Origin: Burkholderiaceae bacterium 16
Lineage (GTDB): Bacteria; Pseudomonadota; Gammaproteobacteria; Burkholderiales; Burkholderiaceae
DNA length: 64,000 nt
Direction: 5' to 3'
Assembly: GCA_000955785.1 (NCBI GenBank)
Contig: JYOD01000074.1
Location: 1 to 64,000, forward strand
This document shows positions 36,485 through 44,332 of the stretch, piece by piece; the first letter of the stretch is position 1, and each line of letters starts with the position of its first letter. The position numbers and the translations under genes were made by a program. Under the pieces are notes generated by a model. That model was not told where the DNA came from. It saw only the letters and a list, made by a program, of their open reading frames with translations, and ran no database searches.

Positions 36485-37183
36485 ATGAGTGGCACATCCC
36501 GTGGTTCGCTGGTCTCTATCCTGTTTTTCGCCACGCTGGTTGTCAGCGCCTGCGCGGCTCCCACCGTCGCGGTCACCAATCGCGCGATGGATTACCAGGG
36601 GCGGCCGGTCCGTTTATATGTGATTTCCAGCGCTGGCATGGGCTGGGGCCCGGAGTTCTCCGGTGCGTTTCGTTCCAAGTTCCAGCAGATTGCCAGGCAG
36701 TGCGGGACAAATACCAGCTTCGAAGAGGTCTCTGGCCTGGAACTGGACCAGAACGGACCATTAGCCAGGGCCAATGCGTTCGGCGCCGACACCATCCTGA
36801 CGATCAGCCATGGCGGCGGCGTCGTCAGCGGTCAAGGCGGCGCGCGCCTTTCTGCCAGCTATGGCGCCACGCTCAGGGACGTCAAACAGAGCCGGGCCGT
36901 GTGGCGGGGAAATTTCTCCTTCAGCCGTGGCGGCACCGCGATCGCTATTGAAGAGCGGGGGGCGGTGCTGGCCATAGATATCACCAACAGCCTGAAAAAA
37001 GACGGCATTCTGCCCGGCTGCAGCCAGATCACGCTTGGCCAGAATGGCCGGCTGGACCCCGCCGCCGTCCCCAAGCCTGGGTCGGGCGCTCCCGGCCTGC
37101 CAGCCGCGCCGGTGTACTCTTCGCAAGCACCAAACGCGGCTCCCAGCTTGCGAGACCTGCAGGACTTGTTGCCTAAACAGTAA
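36485..37183 (+). CDS. Predicted lipoprotein, protease-operon partner
   Basis: 232-aa protein with a lipobox: VVSAC, lipidated Cys at 23. The mature part begins with VAVTNRAMDYQGRPVRLYVI and contains a nucleotide-binding-like or Rossmann-like alternation (GADTILTISHGGGVVSGQGG). A Pro/Ala-rich C-terminus follows. No known family is recognised. The 3-bp spacing behind the secreted protease suggests joint function in the periplasm: anchor, substrate or inhibitor of the protease (inference). Confidence 0.7.
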   Translation: MSGTSRGSLVSILFFATLVVSACAAPTVAVTNRAMDYQGRPVRLYVISSAGMGWGPEFSGAFRSKFQQIARQCGTNTSFEEVSGLELDQNGPLARANAFGADTILTISHGGGVVSGQGGARLSASYGATLRDVKQSRAVWRGNFSFSRGGTAIAIEERGAVLAIDITNSLKKDGILPGCSQITLGQNGRLDPAAVPKPGSGAPGLPAAPVYSSQAPNAAPSLRDLQDLLPKQ

Positions 37184-37318
37184 GGCGTGGTGCGACTGCT
37201 TTATTGCGTCAACCCTGACCAAGTGATTTCGGTCGCATCAACCTGCAACGTTTGTCCGGGCTCCGTAGCGTATGCGTAAGCACGCGTTGCCACAGCAAAC
37301 CACGATGCAGCGTCTGGC

Positions 37319-37468
37319 GTGGTCGACTCCAAGGAGATCGACCTTTCGGCGTATTCAAAGGCCAAACTCAACGCCGTGGCGAGGCGGTTGAATGGGCTTC
37401 CGCGGGAAACCCTGAACTATGAAAGCCCCGCCTAACGATTTCTTCAACCTGTTGCATCGACCGGTTGA
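37319..37468 (+). pseudogene. IS30-family transposase, C-terminal remnant
   Basis: The frame reads IDLSAYSKAKLNAVARRLNG, then LPRETLNYESPA, stop, RFLQPVASTG, stop. This is the conserved C-terminus of IS30-type DDE transposases (normally ESPAERF...). GAA/GAG of the Glu codon appears changed to TAA at 37433-37435. Everything upstream of the last 50 residues is gone, and no terminal inverted repeats are visible. It marks an old mobile-element insertion in the accessory region. Confidence 0.8.
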
Positions 37469-37599
37469 ATCCACAAACCGACTTCAGCCGATCGTCGAGC
37501 AGATCGTGAGACGGTCCGCGACCTTTAAAAGTAACGCTTCTTCTTCACGTTCATCACGAAACCGGCAAGACGCTTGCCGCTTTGGCGGCAAGCCAGGCT

Positions 37600-38631
37600 T
37601 CAGCCAATGAGATCGGCACCTGTCGTAAGGACAATCTTTCCAAAGTGTGTGCCGGAATCGATCAGCTCGTGAGCGCCGCGAGCGTCGGCAAGCGCAAAGG
37701 TCTTGTAGACAACCGGCTTGATCTTGCCGCTCTCGATGTGCGGCCAGACCTGCCGCTCCAGTTCATTGATGATGGTCGCCTTGTCCGCGGATGTGCGCGA
37801 TCGCAATGTCGAGCCCATATGCGTCAGACGTTTCGTCATCATCGGCACGACGTTGAGATCCTTCGCCGGCCCCTTGATCACGCCCACCTGGAGGATCCGT
37901 CCGTCCATGGCTGCGGCGTCATAGTTTCTAGCCACGTAGTCGCCGGCAATGATGTCGAGGATCACGTCGGCTCCCTTTCCATCGGTAGACCGCTTCGTTT
38001 CGGCGACAAAATCTTCCTCGCGGTAATCTATCGCGAGGTCTGCGCCTAGCGCCAGGCTGGCCTCCCGATGCGCCTGCGAGCCAACTGTCGTGATGATTTT
38101 CGCAGCGCCGAATGTCTTCGCCAGCATGGTCGCCGTGGTACCGATACCGGACGCGCCGCCATGGATCAACACCGATTCGCCGGCAACCAGCTTGCCGCGC
38201 TGGAACAGGTTCAGCCATACCGTCATAAACGTTTCGGGCATGGCCCCCGCTTCCACCAACGTCAGGCCTTTGGGGATATGCATCGTGTTGCAGGCGTGCG
38301 CGACTGCATATTCTGCGTAGCCACCACCGGGAATCAATGCACACACCAGTTCGCCGATCCGGAATTGGGACACGTCGGAGCCAACGGCGACCACTTGACC
38401 TGCCACTTCCAGCCCCGGAATGTCCGAAGCGCCGGGGGGCGGATCGTACAGCCCTTTGCGCTGGAAAACGTCTGGACCGTTCACGGCAGCCGCGTGGATG
38501 CGGATCAGAACCTGATCGGCGGCCGGGATCGGCACCGCGCGCGTAGTCGGCACCAGGACCTCAGGACCGCCGGGCTGTTTGATCTCAATGGCCGTCATGG
38601 ACGACGGCACACGATAAGTTGAAGCAGACAT
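37600..38631 (-). CDS. Quinone oxidoreductase-like MDR protein (PIG3/QorA type)
   Basis: 343-aa zinc-independent medium-chain dehydrogenase/reductase, NAD(P)H-dependent reduction of quinones or enones. An N-terminal GroES-like domain (ADQVLIRIHAAAVNGPDVFQ) precedes the Rossmann domain with GGASGIGTTA near residue 148 and IDYREEDF. Zinc-binding cysteines are absent, as in quinone reductases. AAGGA nine bases upstream selects ATG 38631 over 38640. It is divergent from a LysR gene across two palindromes, and is probably induced by an electrophile or quinone. Confidence 0.9.
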   Translation of the reverse strand: MSASTYRVPSSMTAIEIKQPGGPEVLVPTTRAVPIPAADQVLIRIHAAAVNGPDVFQRKGLYDPPPGASDIPGLEVAGQVVAVGSDVSQFRIGELVCALIPGGGYAEYAVAHACNTMHIPKGLTLVEAGAMPETFMTVWLNLFQRGKLVAGESVLIHGGASGIGTTATMLAKTFGAAKIITTVGSQAHREASLALGADLAIDYREEDFVAETKRSTDGKGADVILDIIAGDYVARNYDAAAMDGRILQVGVIKGPAKDLNVVPMMTKRLTHMGSTLRSRTSADKATIINELERQVWPHIESGKIKPVVYKTFALADARGAHELIDSGTHFGKIVLTTGADLIG

Positions 38632-38721
38632 GGATACCATTCCTTCTACAGATGAGGCTCGATTGATCCGGGCGGATCATTGAACGAGGAACTCTTGCGT
38701 TCAGTTTAGGCCTCGACGTTG

Positions 38722-38745
38722 ATGAATATGTGCAGCATTATTCAT
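38722..38745. promoter_or_regulatory. Inverted repeat in qor-lysR intergenic region
   Basis: ATGAATA (38722-38728) and TATTCAT (38739-38745) are perfect 7-bp arms separated by 10 bp. This is a suitable LysR recognition site lying between the divergent genes. Confidence 0.65.
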
Positions 38746-38752
38746 GCTGTCA

Positions 38753-38768
38753 GATGCAAATTTGCATC
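38753..38768. promoter_or_regulatory. Perfect 16-bp palindrome before LysR gene
   Basis: GATGCAAATTTGCATC is a perfect palindrome touching the Shine-Dalgarno AGGAGG of the LysR gene at 38783. Occupancy would block transcription or translation start, so negative autoregulation is likely. Confidence 0.65.
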
Positions 38769-38782
38769 AGGAGGGCGGCACG

Positions 38783-39667
38783 ATGAACTGGGATGACGCG
38801 CGAGTGTTTCTCGCGGTGGAGCGCGAAAAAACGCTCCGTGGAGCGGCCAGGACGCTCAATCTCGATCAGGCGACGGTCGGCAGACGGATCGCGGCACTAG
38901 AGCACGCCCTACGTGCAACGCTCTTCCTGCGCACCTCTGAGGGTTACGCGTTGACCGCCGCAGGCGAGGCCGCGTTGAGATCCGCGGAGAAAATGGAACA
39001 CTCCGCACACGAACTCGTCAGACGAACTCAAGGCACGGATACACGGCTTGCGGGGGACGTAAGAGTCACCAGCACCGACTCGATTGCGCTCGAATTCCTG
39101 CTTCCGGCCATCGAACGCCTGCATGCTGCGCATCCCGAAGTGCGCGTCCTGCTGGACACGTCGACGCGCGTGCTGAATCTGGCAAAGCGTGAAGCGGATA
39201 TCGCGGTCCGGTCAGTCAGGCCGGATAATCCCGATCTTGTCGCGCGGCGCCTGGCTCGCTGGCCCATGGCGCTCTTTGCATCAAACGCTTATCTCGAACA
39301 GCACGGCAAGCCCGCCGCTGGCTCCGCCTTCGCGGGCCACGATCTTGTCGTCTATCAGGGAAACTGGACCGGTCATCGATCACCGACTCTTGCTGGCGAA
39401 CCGATACACGCGGGGCGCATCGTATCGACTTTCAATTCCAGCCTCATGCTGCGTACCGCGGTAAAGGCCGGCCTCGGCATCGGTGAGCTTCCGATACATC
39501 TGGCTGAACACGACGGCCTCGTGCAGATATGGCCGGAACCCGCACGTGGAGCGGTCTACGAAATCTGGCTCGTCACGCATCAAGACCTTCGGCATACCGC
39601 GCGCATCGCAGCAATGATTGACGGCATCGTCTCCGCGTTCGAAGATCACACGACCCACACAAAATAG
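38783..39667 (+). CDS. LysR-family regulator (divergent to quinone reductase)
   Basis: 294-aa LysR regulator. The HTH is MNWDDARVFLAVEREKTLRG followed by TLNLDQATVGRRIAALEHAL; the effector domain follows from about residue 90. The subgroup (MNWDD start, DQATVGRRI recognition helix) commonly controls a divergent oxidoreductase. ATG 38783 follows AGGAGG. An in-frame extension to 38744 would translate through the palindrome and is rejected. Confidence 0.9.
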   Translation: MNWDDARVFLAVEREKTLRGAARTLNLDQATVGRRIAALEHALRATLFLRTSEGYALTAAGEAALRSAEKMEHSAHELVRRTQGTDTRLAGDVRVTSTDSIALEFLLPAIERLHAAHPEVRVLLDTSTRVLNLAKREADIAVRSVRPDNPDLVARRLARWPMALFASNAYLEQHGKPAAGSAFAGHDLVVYQGNWTGHRSPTLAGEPIHAGRIVSTFNSSLMLRTAVKAGLGIGELPIHLAEHDGLVQIWPEPARGAVYEIWLVTHQDLRHTARIAAMIDGIVSAFEDHTTHTK

Positions 39668-40113
39668 TCACGCACGACGTAGCTGCGGCGGCTGCGTGTC
39701 GCGTTACATGCCCGAGCGCCCGATTTATGCAGAATGTCAGCCGTTCAATGCGACATCGCGACCGTCGCCTCATGGCCGGCATGGGATCTCGGCGCGCCGC
39801 TACCCGGTCGTCTCTTCCCAGAGCGGTCATTCGATCGCGTCTACGAAATGACTACTCGTTGGGCTTTTCCAACGATTCCCCATAGGAAACCGCTATGGCC
39901 GGACAAGCGTTCGTGTACCATTTTTCTCGTCGGACCTCGGACGAAACCGCCTGACGTAGATCCTTTCCCATACGCGCCATTCTTCTTCTTTGTTTAGCTA
40001 TCGGCATACCCTGCGTAAGCATCGCGCAGGAAAATTCGATGACTGGCCGGAAGGCAGCGCCATAAATTCTGGGTTCGACGTGATTAGCAAACGAGAATAT
40101 TTCACCAAACTGC
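39668..40113. other. Degenerate region after LysR gene
   Basis: About 450 bp with no intact gene. GC drops from the 39.9 kb point. Weak frames (39734-39997 plus, 39852-40295 minus) have no ribosome site and no family features. It looks like decayed or non-coding accessory DNA. Confidence 0.45.
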
Positions 40114-40362
40114 TTGCGAAGAAACACTTGGAACTGGTCAACCCTAGTGGGCCAGGACCGAAGTAATGCGGACGAACGCCTCATCCAAGCGCTCAACGCC
40201 CACAATAGAGCTTGGCTCAAGTACCGCGCGCACGAATGCGAGCTTATCGGTTCGCTTTCCGGCGCAGGTGGTTCCGGGGCAGTCATACGTACCAATGCGC
40301 CAATTCGATTTGCTCTGGTTCCGTATCTGATGTGGCCAAAACTGGCGCAGATGAGAATATAA
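40114..40362 (+). pseudogene. LprI/DUF1311-like remnant
   Basis: The translation contains NADERLIQALNAHNRAWLKY followed by RAHECELIGSLSGAGGSGAV, the core of lysozyme-inhibitor LprI N-terminal (DUF1311) domains, where a W-x2-YRDAEC...GSL...GAGGS pattern is typical. A signal peptide, the first half of the domain and the normal C-terminal helix are missing. The only upstream start is an unsupported TTG at 40114. I read it as a truncated gene. Confidence 0.45.
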
Positions 40363-40419
40363 AATCACGAAACTCACTCAATTCGTCTCGTACATCAAGC
40401 CGGCGGCTATTCTTTTTTA

Positions 40420-40752
40420 TTAAACGGGTGGATGGTCACAACACATCAATCTTCCGCTTGCTCCCGTGCCCCATGTATTTTCTTCAGGACAAACTTTCTG
40501 ACTTTCTTCAAGAGGATCATATCCCTCCGGGAGCAGGACACAGTTCGGACGAGGCTTGGGTCGGTCAGATTGAGCGGCGGGATCCGCGGTAATTGAACAA
40601 CTCATATTGTTGCTTCGCAAGCAGAAGGTTTGGTCCTGACTAGCGCTCGACGCCTGTTCCGAAGTGGGTTTCAAGTGCGGAGTGGTGCACCCGCTAATGA
40701 GCAAAACCGAAATATAGAAGCATGCCGCAGAACCAATTTGAGCAAGTCGCAT
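40420..40752 (-). CDS. Small Cys-rich lipoprotein
   Basis: 110-aa protein with a lipoprotein signal peptide: MRLAQIGSAACFYISVLLIS followed by GC (lipobox LISGC, lipidated Cys near 22). The mature part is Ser/Pro-rich with six further Cys (including CLRSNNMSCS and LMCCDHPPV), suggesting disulfides in the periplasm. No family is recognised. A GA-rich stretch precedes ATG 40752. It stands convergent to the LprI-like remnant. Confidence 0.55.
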   Translation of the reverse strand: MRLAQIGSAACFYISVLLISGCTTPHLKPTSEQASSASQDQTFCLRSNNMSCSITADPAAQSDRPKPRPNCVLLPEGYDPLEESQKVCPEENTWGTGASGRLMCCDHPPV

Positions 40753-40887
40753 TTCTTTTCTCTCTCTAAAAGAAAAACATGAAGCGTACAGGACATGAGA
40801 ACAGAAATTGCGCACTTTGTCATGGCCAATGAGGGTCTGCTCTTGGCCCGGTTGCGGTCATATTCCCCGTGCGCATTCCTATTCAAT

Positions 40888-41643
40888 TCAAGTTTCCCCT
40901 CCATCCCCCTTCGGTTTGACACTAACCCAAATCCCGGTCCCATTTGGCTGATCCATAAGGAGATCAGGATACGTCCGCACCATGTCCGACAATGCCGCAT
41001 GCCCAAATGCCTTGGGTGAAAATGCAGGATCAGTCCGTTTAAGATACTGTCCCAACGCCCCAAGTCCAACCCGTCCATCAGGCGTGCCCCCAGCCAGTAA
41101 TGCGACCGCATTGATCACTGCCTTCGGACGGCGCTTTACAGGTGGTTTAGGCGCAACAGGTATCTTCGGCTTGGCGGGATCTGCCGGTTCGCCTGCCGGC
41201 TCGGGCGGAACCCATTCGAAAAACTGGTCGCTGGCATTGCGAAGCGCGTCGGGTGTCTTTGCTTCCCCCACGATATGCACCGTAGCACCACGCTCCCGCA
41301 GCTTCCGGCACAGGTATGCAAAGTCCGAATCGCTGGTGACCAAGCAGAAAGTATCGGCGCGGGAATCGAACATGGCTTCCATCGCGTCGAGTGCCAAGGC
41401 AATGTCGGCTGTATTTTTCCCGGCTGCATACTGGTATTGCAGGCAAGGCGTGAAGGCCAGACGCACGAGCGCATCCTGCCATTTGTTAGCCAGCGTGGCA
41501 TGGTTGCCATAGCCTCTGCGCATCACTACGCGGCCAAACTGCGCGACTACGCGCAGGGCGTGTTCGAGAATCTCAGGTGTCGTATTGTCGCAGTCCACTA
41601 GCACCGCGACACGCACTTCCCCCGTGGTTACTTGATTCGCCAT
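40888..41643 (-). CDS. NYN-domain nuclease with C-terminal LOTUS/OST-HTH domain
   Basis: 251-aa protein. Residues 10-140 are a NYN (PIN-like, LabA/DUF88) RNase domain with the acidic site D17 (VDCDN), D80 (NTADIALALDAM) and D105/D107 (VTSDSDF). A Pro/Lys linker (150-172) leads to an OST-HTH/LOTUS domain (DGRVGLGALGQYLKRTDPAF, then FGHAALSDMV). This NYN-LOTUS architecture is widespread in bacteria, presumably for RNA cleavage with RNA- or G4-binding, but its role is largely uncharacterised. It lies in an AT-richer stretch with the DUF2726 protein upstream on the same strand. Confidence 0.85.
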   Translation of the reverse strand: MANQVTTGEVRVAVLVDCDNTTPEILEHALRVVAQFGRVVMRRGYGNHATLANKWQDALVRLAFTPCLQYQYAAGKNTADIALALDAMEAMFDSRADTFCLVTSDSDFAYLCRKLRERGATVHIVGEAKTPDALRNASDQFFEWVPPEPAGEPADPAKPKIPVAPKPPVKRRPKAVINAVALLAGGTPDGRVGLGALGQYLKRTDPAFSPKAFGHAALSDMVRTYPDLLMDQPNGTGIWVSVKPKGDGGET

Positions 41644-41896
41644 TTGTCTCTCTCACTTTTCGTCTCGCTCACCAGCCAGCCTGAAGGCGGAAGCAGCATG
41701 TTTGTTCCTGGAAGGAAGGGCGCATGTTTTGGTCGAAAGCCGGTTTTCGGCCTGGTAATTTCCGCACCCATGGCAGCATGGATATGATTTTCGGTCGCCA
41801 GGCTCCGCTCAGCGGCGGCTCCAAAGTGGGGTGCCAAGGACAATATCTGAGAATTGGTGTTGGGCGTCCCCTCTTGTGCCTTGCGCAAGGTTGCGC

Positions 41897-42439
41897 CTAG
41901 CGCTGTTGAGCGATACTGGCAGGAGTCACAGCGACAGCATCTGGAGGCAGTGCAGGGCTAATCACCGAAACATAGTCCCCAAGAATGACCGTGAAATCGA
42001 CATCCTTGGATGTATACCGCTTGATAGGAATCCCCGCCGACGCGAGCACCTGATCCTTCTGCGCATCACGCTTGCGAGCCTTAGCGGACCCATGAGAAGC
42101 CCCATCAAGCTCAATGACATACAGCGGCCGCATTGTCTTACGTTCGCAGACAAGATAGTCCACATACTTTTGCGAAAACATATTCCGTGCAGCCTGCGCC
42201 TTGCCCTTATGCTGAACAAAGGCCGACATGGACACCTGAGGAAAGACATGTGCGTTTCTCAGCGCCATAACGAGCCTGTCATATAACTCAATCTCATCAT
42301 TACGCATGAACGGCGCTCTCCGGGCAAACAGATATCCCGAAGATGCTGTGGCAGGGGCACCTCCCCGTTTCACCTTGAGTAGTGCGAGAAGAAACAGCCC
42401 GACCGCGAACAGTATCGTGACAGCGAACAGCGCTTTCAT
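41897..42439 (-). CDS. DUF2726 restriction-endonuclease-fold membrane-anchored protein
   Basis: 180-aa protein. One N-terminal transmembrane helix (residues 1-22, ALFAVTILFAVGLFLLALLK) is followed by a DUF2726 domain of PD-(D/E)xK-like fold. Likely active-site residues are D94 (KYVDYLVC), E110 and D112 (YVIELDGASHG), with K128 nearby and the end segment LASAGIPIKRYTSKD. It could be a membrane-anchored nuclease. It is 253 bp upstream of the NYN-LOTUS gene on the same strand; the spacer holds no convincing gene. Confidence 0.78.
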   Translation of the reverse strand: MKALFAVTILFAVGLFLLALLKVKRGGAPATASSGYLFARRAPFMRNDEIELYDRLVMALRNAHVFPQVSMSAFVQHKGKAQAARNMFSQKYVDYLVCERKTMRPLYVIELDGASHGSAKARKRDAQKDQVLASAGIPIKRYTSKDVDFTVILGDYVSVISPALPPDAVAVTPASIAQQR

Positions 42440-42777
42440 TTGACCCCCGGATTTTTTCTTATTCGGGAGATATTAAATCAGAAAGCTGACAATGCCGCTA
42501 TGGCCTGGGTGCGAGCGAAGGACCGCTCCTGCCCGAACTCAGCCGTCGGACCGATCCATGGACTATACCGTTACCCCGGCCGCCTCGGTTCTCCCGTCTC
42601 GCAATGCGGCGAAGAGCAAAAAAAGCTGGTCCGCCCGGGAAGACTTCCTATATTAGTTTGGCTCCGCGCGCGAGGCGAACTGCGCGCGGCTTCCCGCGAG
42701 CGCACATGGCGCGCAATCCGAAACACTGATCTCGGCGAGGCTGCCTCGCCTGAAACCTGCTGTCCCCGGAGAGCATC
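42440..42777. other. Divergent intergenic region with hairpin
   Basis: 338 bp between DUF2726 and the hydrolase, marking the return to high GC. Near the hydrolase start, GGCGAGG-CTG-CCTCGCC (42734-42750) is a perfect 7-bp stem-loop in the 5' leader; it may be an operator or an mRNA hairpin. No gene is supported. Confidence 0.5.
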
Positions 42778-43464
42778 GTGACGAATTCCAAGCTCGAAGT
42801 ACTGACCCCACAGAACTGCCAGCTGATCTTCATCGATCACCAGCCGCAGATGGCATTCGGGGTGCAGTCCATGGACCGCCAGGCGTTGAAGAACAACACA
42901 GTCGGGCTGGCCAAGGCCGCGAAGATCTTCAATATCCCGGCCACCATCACAACGGTGGAGACCGAGAGTTTCTCCGGCTTTACGTATCCGGAATTGCTGG
43001 ATGTATTCCCTGGCCAGAAGCTGCTCGAACGCACATCGATGAACTCCTGGGACGACCAGAAGGTGCGTGACGCGCTCGCGGCAAACGGACGCAAGAAGGT
43101 GGTTGTCTCCGGGCTGTGGACCGAAGTCTGCAACAACAGCTTTGCCTTGTGCGCCATGGCGGAGGGCAATTTCGAGATCTACATGGTGGCCGACGCCTCG
43201 GGCCGTACGTCGAAGGAAGCGCACGATTACGCGATGCTGCGCATGATCCAGGCGGGGGTGGTCCCGGTGACGTGGCAACAGGTCATGCTCGAATGGCAGC
43301 GCGACTGGGCGCACCGCGATACCTACGATGCCGTGATGAAGCTGGTGAAGGAGCATTCCGGCGCCTACGGCATGGGCGTGGACTACGCTTACACGATGGT
43401 GCACAAGGCCGCGCAGCGCACCAGCGGCAAGCACGATGCGCTGGCGCCGGTGCCCGCGGGCTAG
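42778..43464 (+). CDS. Isochorismatase-like cysteine hydrolase (YcaC-like)
   Basis: 228-aa alpha/beta hydrolase of the isochorismatase superfamily. Nucleophile C118 lies in SGLWTEVCNNSFAL and the acidic D20 in LIFIDHQPQM; the third (Lys) member is not obvious. The cis-peptide segment and the C-terminal EWQRDWAHRDTYDAV helix resemble YcaC-like proteins. The substrate is unknown (amidase or hydrolase activity). It starts with GTG, preceded by GGAGA. The XapX gene follows after 166 bp and may be co-transcribed. Confidence 0.85.
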   Translation: MTNSKLEVLTPQNCQLIFIDHQPQMAFGVQSMDRQALKNNTVGLAKAAKIFNIPATITTVETESFSGFTYPELLDVFPGQKLLERTSMNSWDDQKVRDALAANGRKKVVVSGLWTEVCNNSFALCAMAEGNFEIYMVADASGRTSKEAHDYAMLRMIQAGVVPVTWQQVMLEWQRDWAHRDTYDAVMKLVKEHSGAYGMGVDYAYTMVHKAAQRTSGKHDALAPVPAG

Positions 43465-43630
43465 CCAGTTCGATCCATCCGATTCCTGCTGCGAACACGC
43501 AGCGGGCAGCGCATCGCCGTGTTGGACGATGCGCTGCCGGTATTTGTCCGGCGCCGCCGCCTCATTGCACTGTCGCCACCGCCTGGCATGACTGGCGGTG
43601 TGGCACGCAACACTACCAAGGAGGAAAGTC

Positions 43631-43918
43631 ATGAAGCTCTATCTGGTTTCGCTGGGCGCGGGAATCCTGGTTGGCATCATCTATGCGCTGTTGCAGGTCC
43701 GCTCGCCAGCTCCGCCCGCCATTGCCCTGGTCGGCTTGCTTGGCATGCTGATCGGGGAGCAGGTTGTGCCGACCGCCAGGCGCATCATGGCGGGGGAACC
43801 GATCACCGTGGCGTGGTTCCGTTCCGAGTGCATCCCGAAGATCAGCGGTGCGCCCCCTGAGTCTCCGAAAGTAGTGACTGCGGCGGAGCCCACTGCGGGA
43901 GAGAAGGACGGCACGTGA
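43631..43918 (+). CDS. XapX-domain small membrane protein
   Basis: 95-aa protein. Two membrane segments (LYLVSLGAGILVGIIYALLQ and IALVGLLGMLIGEQVVPTAR) form the XapX domain; a hydrophilic C-terminus follows. Such genes frequently sit beside hydrolase or isochorismatase-like genes, as here. AAGGAGGA precedes ATG 43631. The biochemical role is unknown. Confidence 0.85.
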   Translation: MKLYLVSLGAGILVGIIYALLQVRSPAPPAIALVGLLGMLIGEQVVPTARRIMAGEPITVAWFRSECIPKISGAPPESPKVVTAAEPTAGEKDGT

Positions 43919-44029
43919 TCCGGGCGACGCGGCGTTTTGATTTGCATCAGAGAAGAACAATGCCGGGGTTGTGATCCCATGCGCCGCTGCTAGAATGAAT
44001 TTCCCCTTTCAGCATGCAGGAGCGCAGTC

Positions 44030-44284
44030 ATGGCGACATACCAGCGCGGCGATCTTTTTATCGTCACTTCTGTCGAGGAACTGCCATGGGGGCGTTACCG
44101 GGGCTTTGTGACATTCACGGCGGGCGTACAGCCGGAGGCCTCCTCGCGGCACACCTGCACCAGATGCTGGGACAATCCGCTGCAGGCGCATGAGGACGCC
44201 GATGCCGAGGTCGAGTACGCCTACAGGCACTATCTGTCCGATCACACCGACTGGAGTTCCAGGGCCGGCAGTACCGAGCATTGA
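44030..44284 (+). CDS. Small hypothetical protein
   Basis: 84-aa soluble protein, not recognised. Features: a CTRC pair near residue 44, an aromatic-rich C-terminus (AYRHYLSDHTDWSS), and acidic helix HEDADAEVEYA. AGGAG seven bases before the ATG gives good translational support. It converges with pstS across about 50 bp. Confidence 0.6.
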   Translation: MATYQRGDLFIVTSVEELPWGRYRGFVTFTAGVQPEASSRHTCTRCWDNPLQAHEDADAEVEYAYRHYLSDHTDWSSRAGSTEH

Positions 44285-44332
44285 CCGGCGCACCAGGTGC
44301 ATCCCCTTGCCCGCTTGCGTGACTTGCCACGC

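Noticed and set aside
41628..41888. 86-codon minus-strand frame between the NYN and DUF2726 genes
   Set aside because: No ribosome site, no family features, and it overlaps the NYN start; treated as spacer.
42734..42750. GGCGAGG-CTG-CCTCGCC hairpin considered as a riboswitch or terminator
   Set aside because: It is a single short stem without T-run or further conserved structure; noted only as a leader hairpin.
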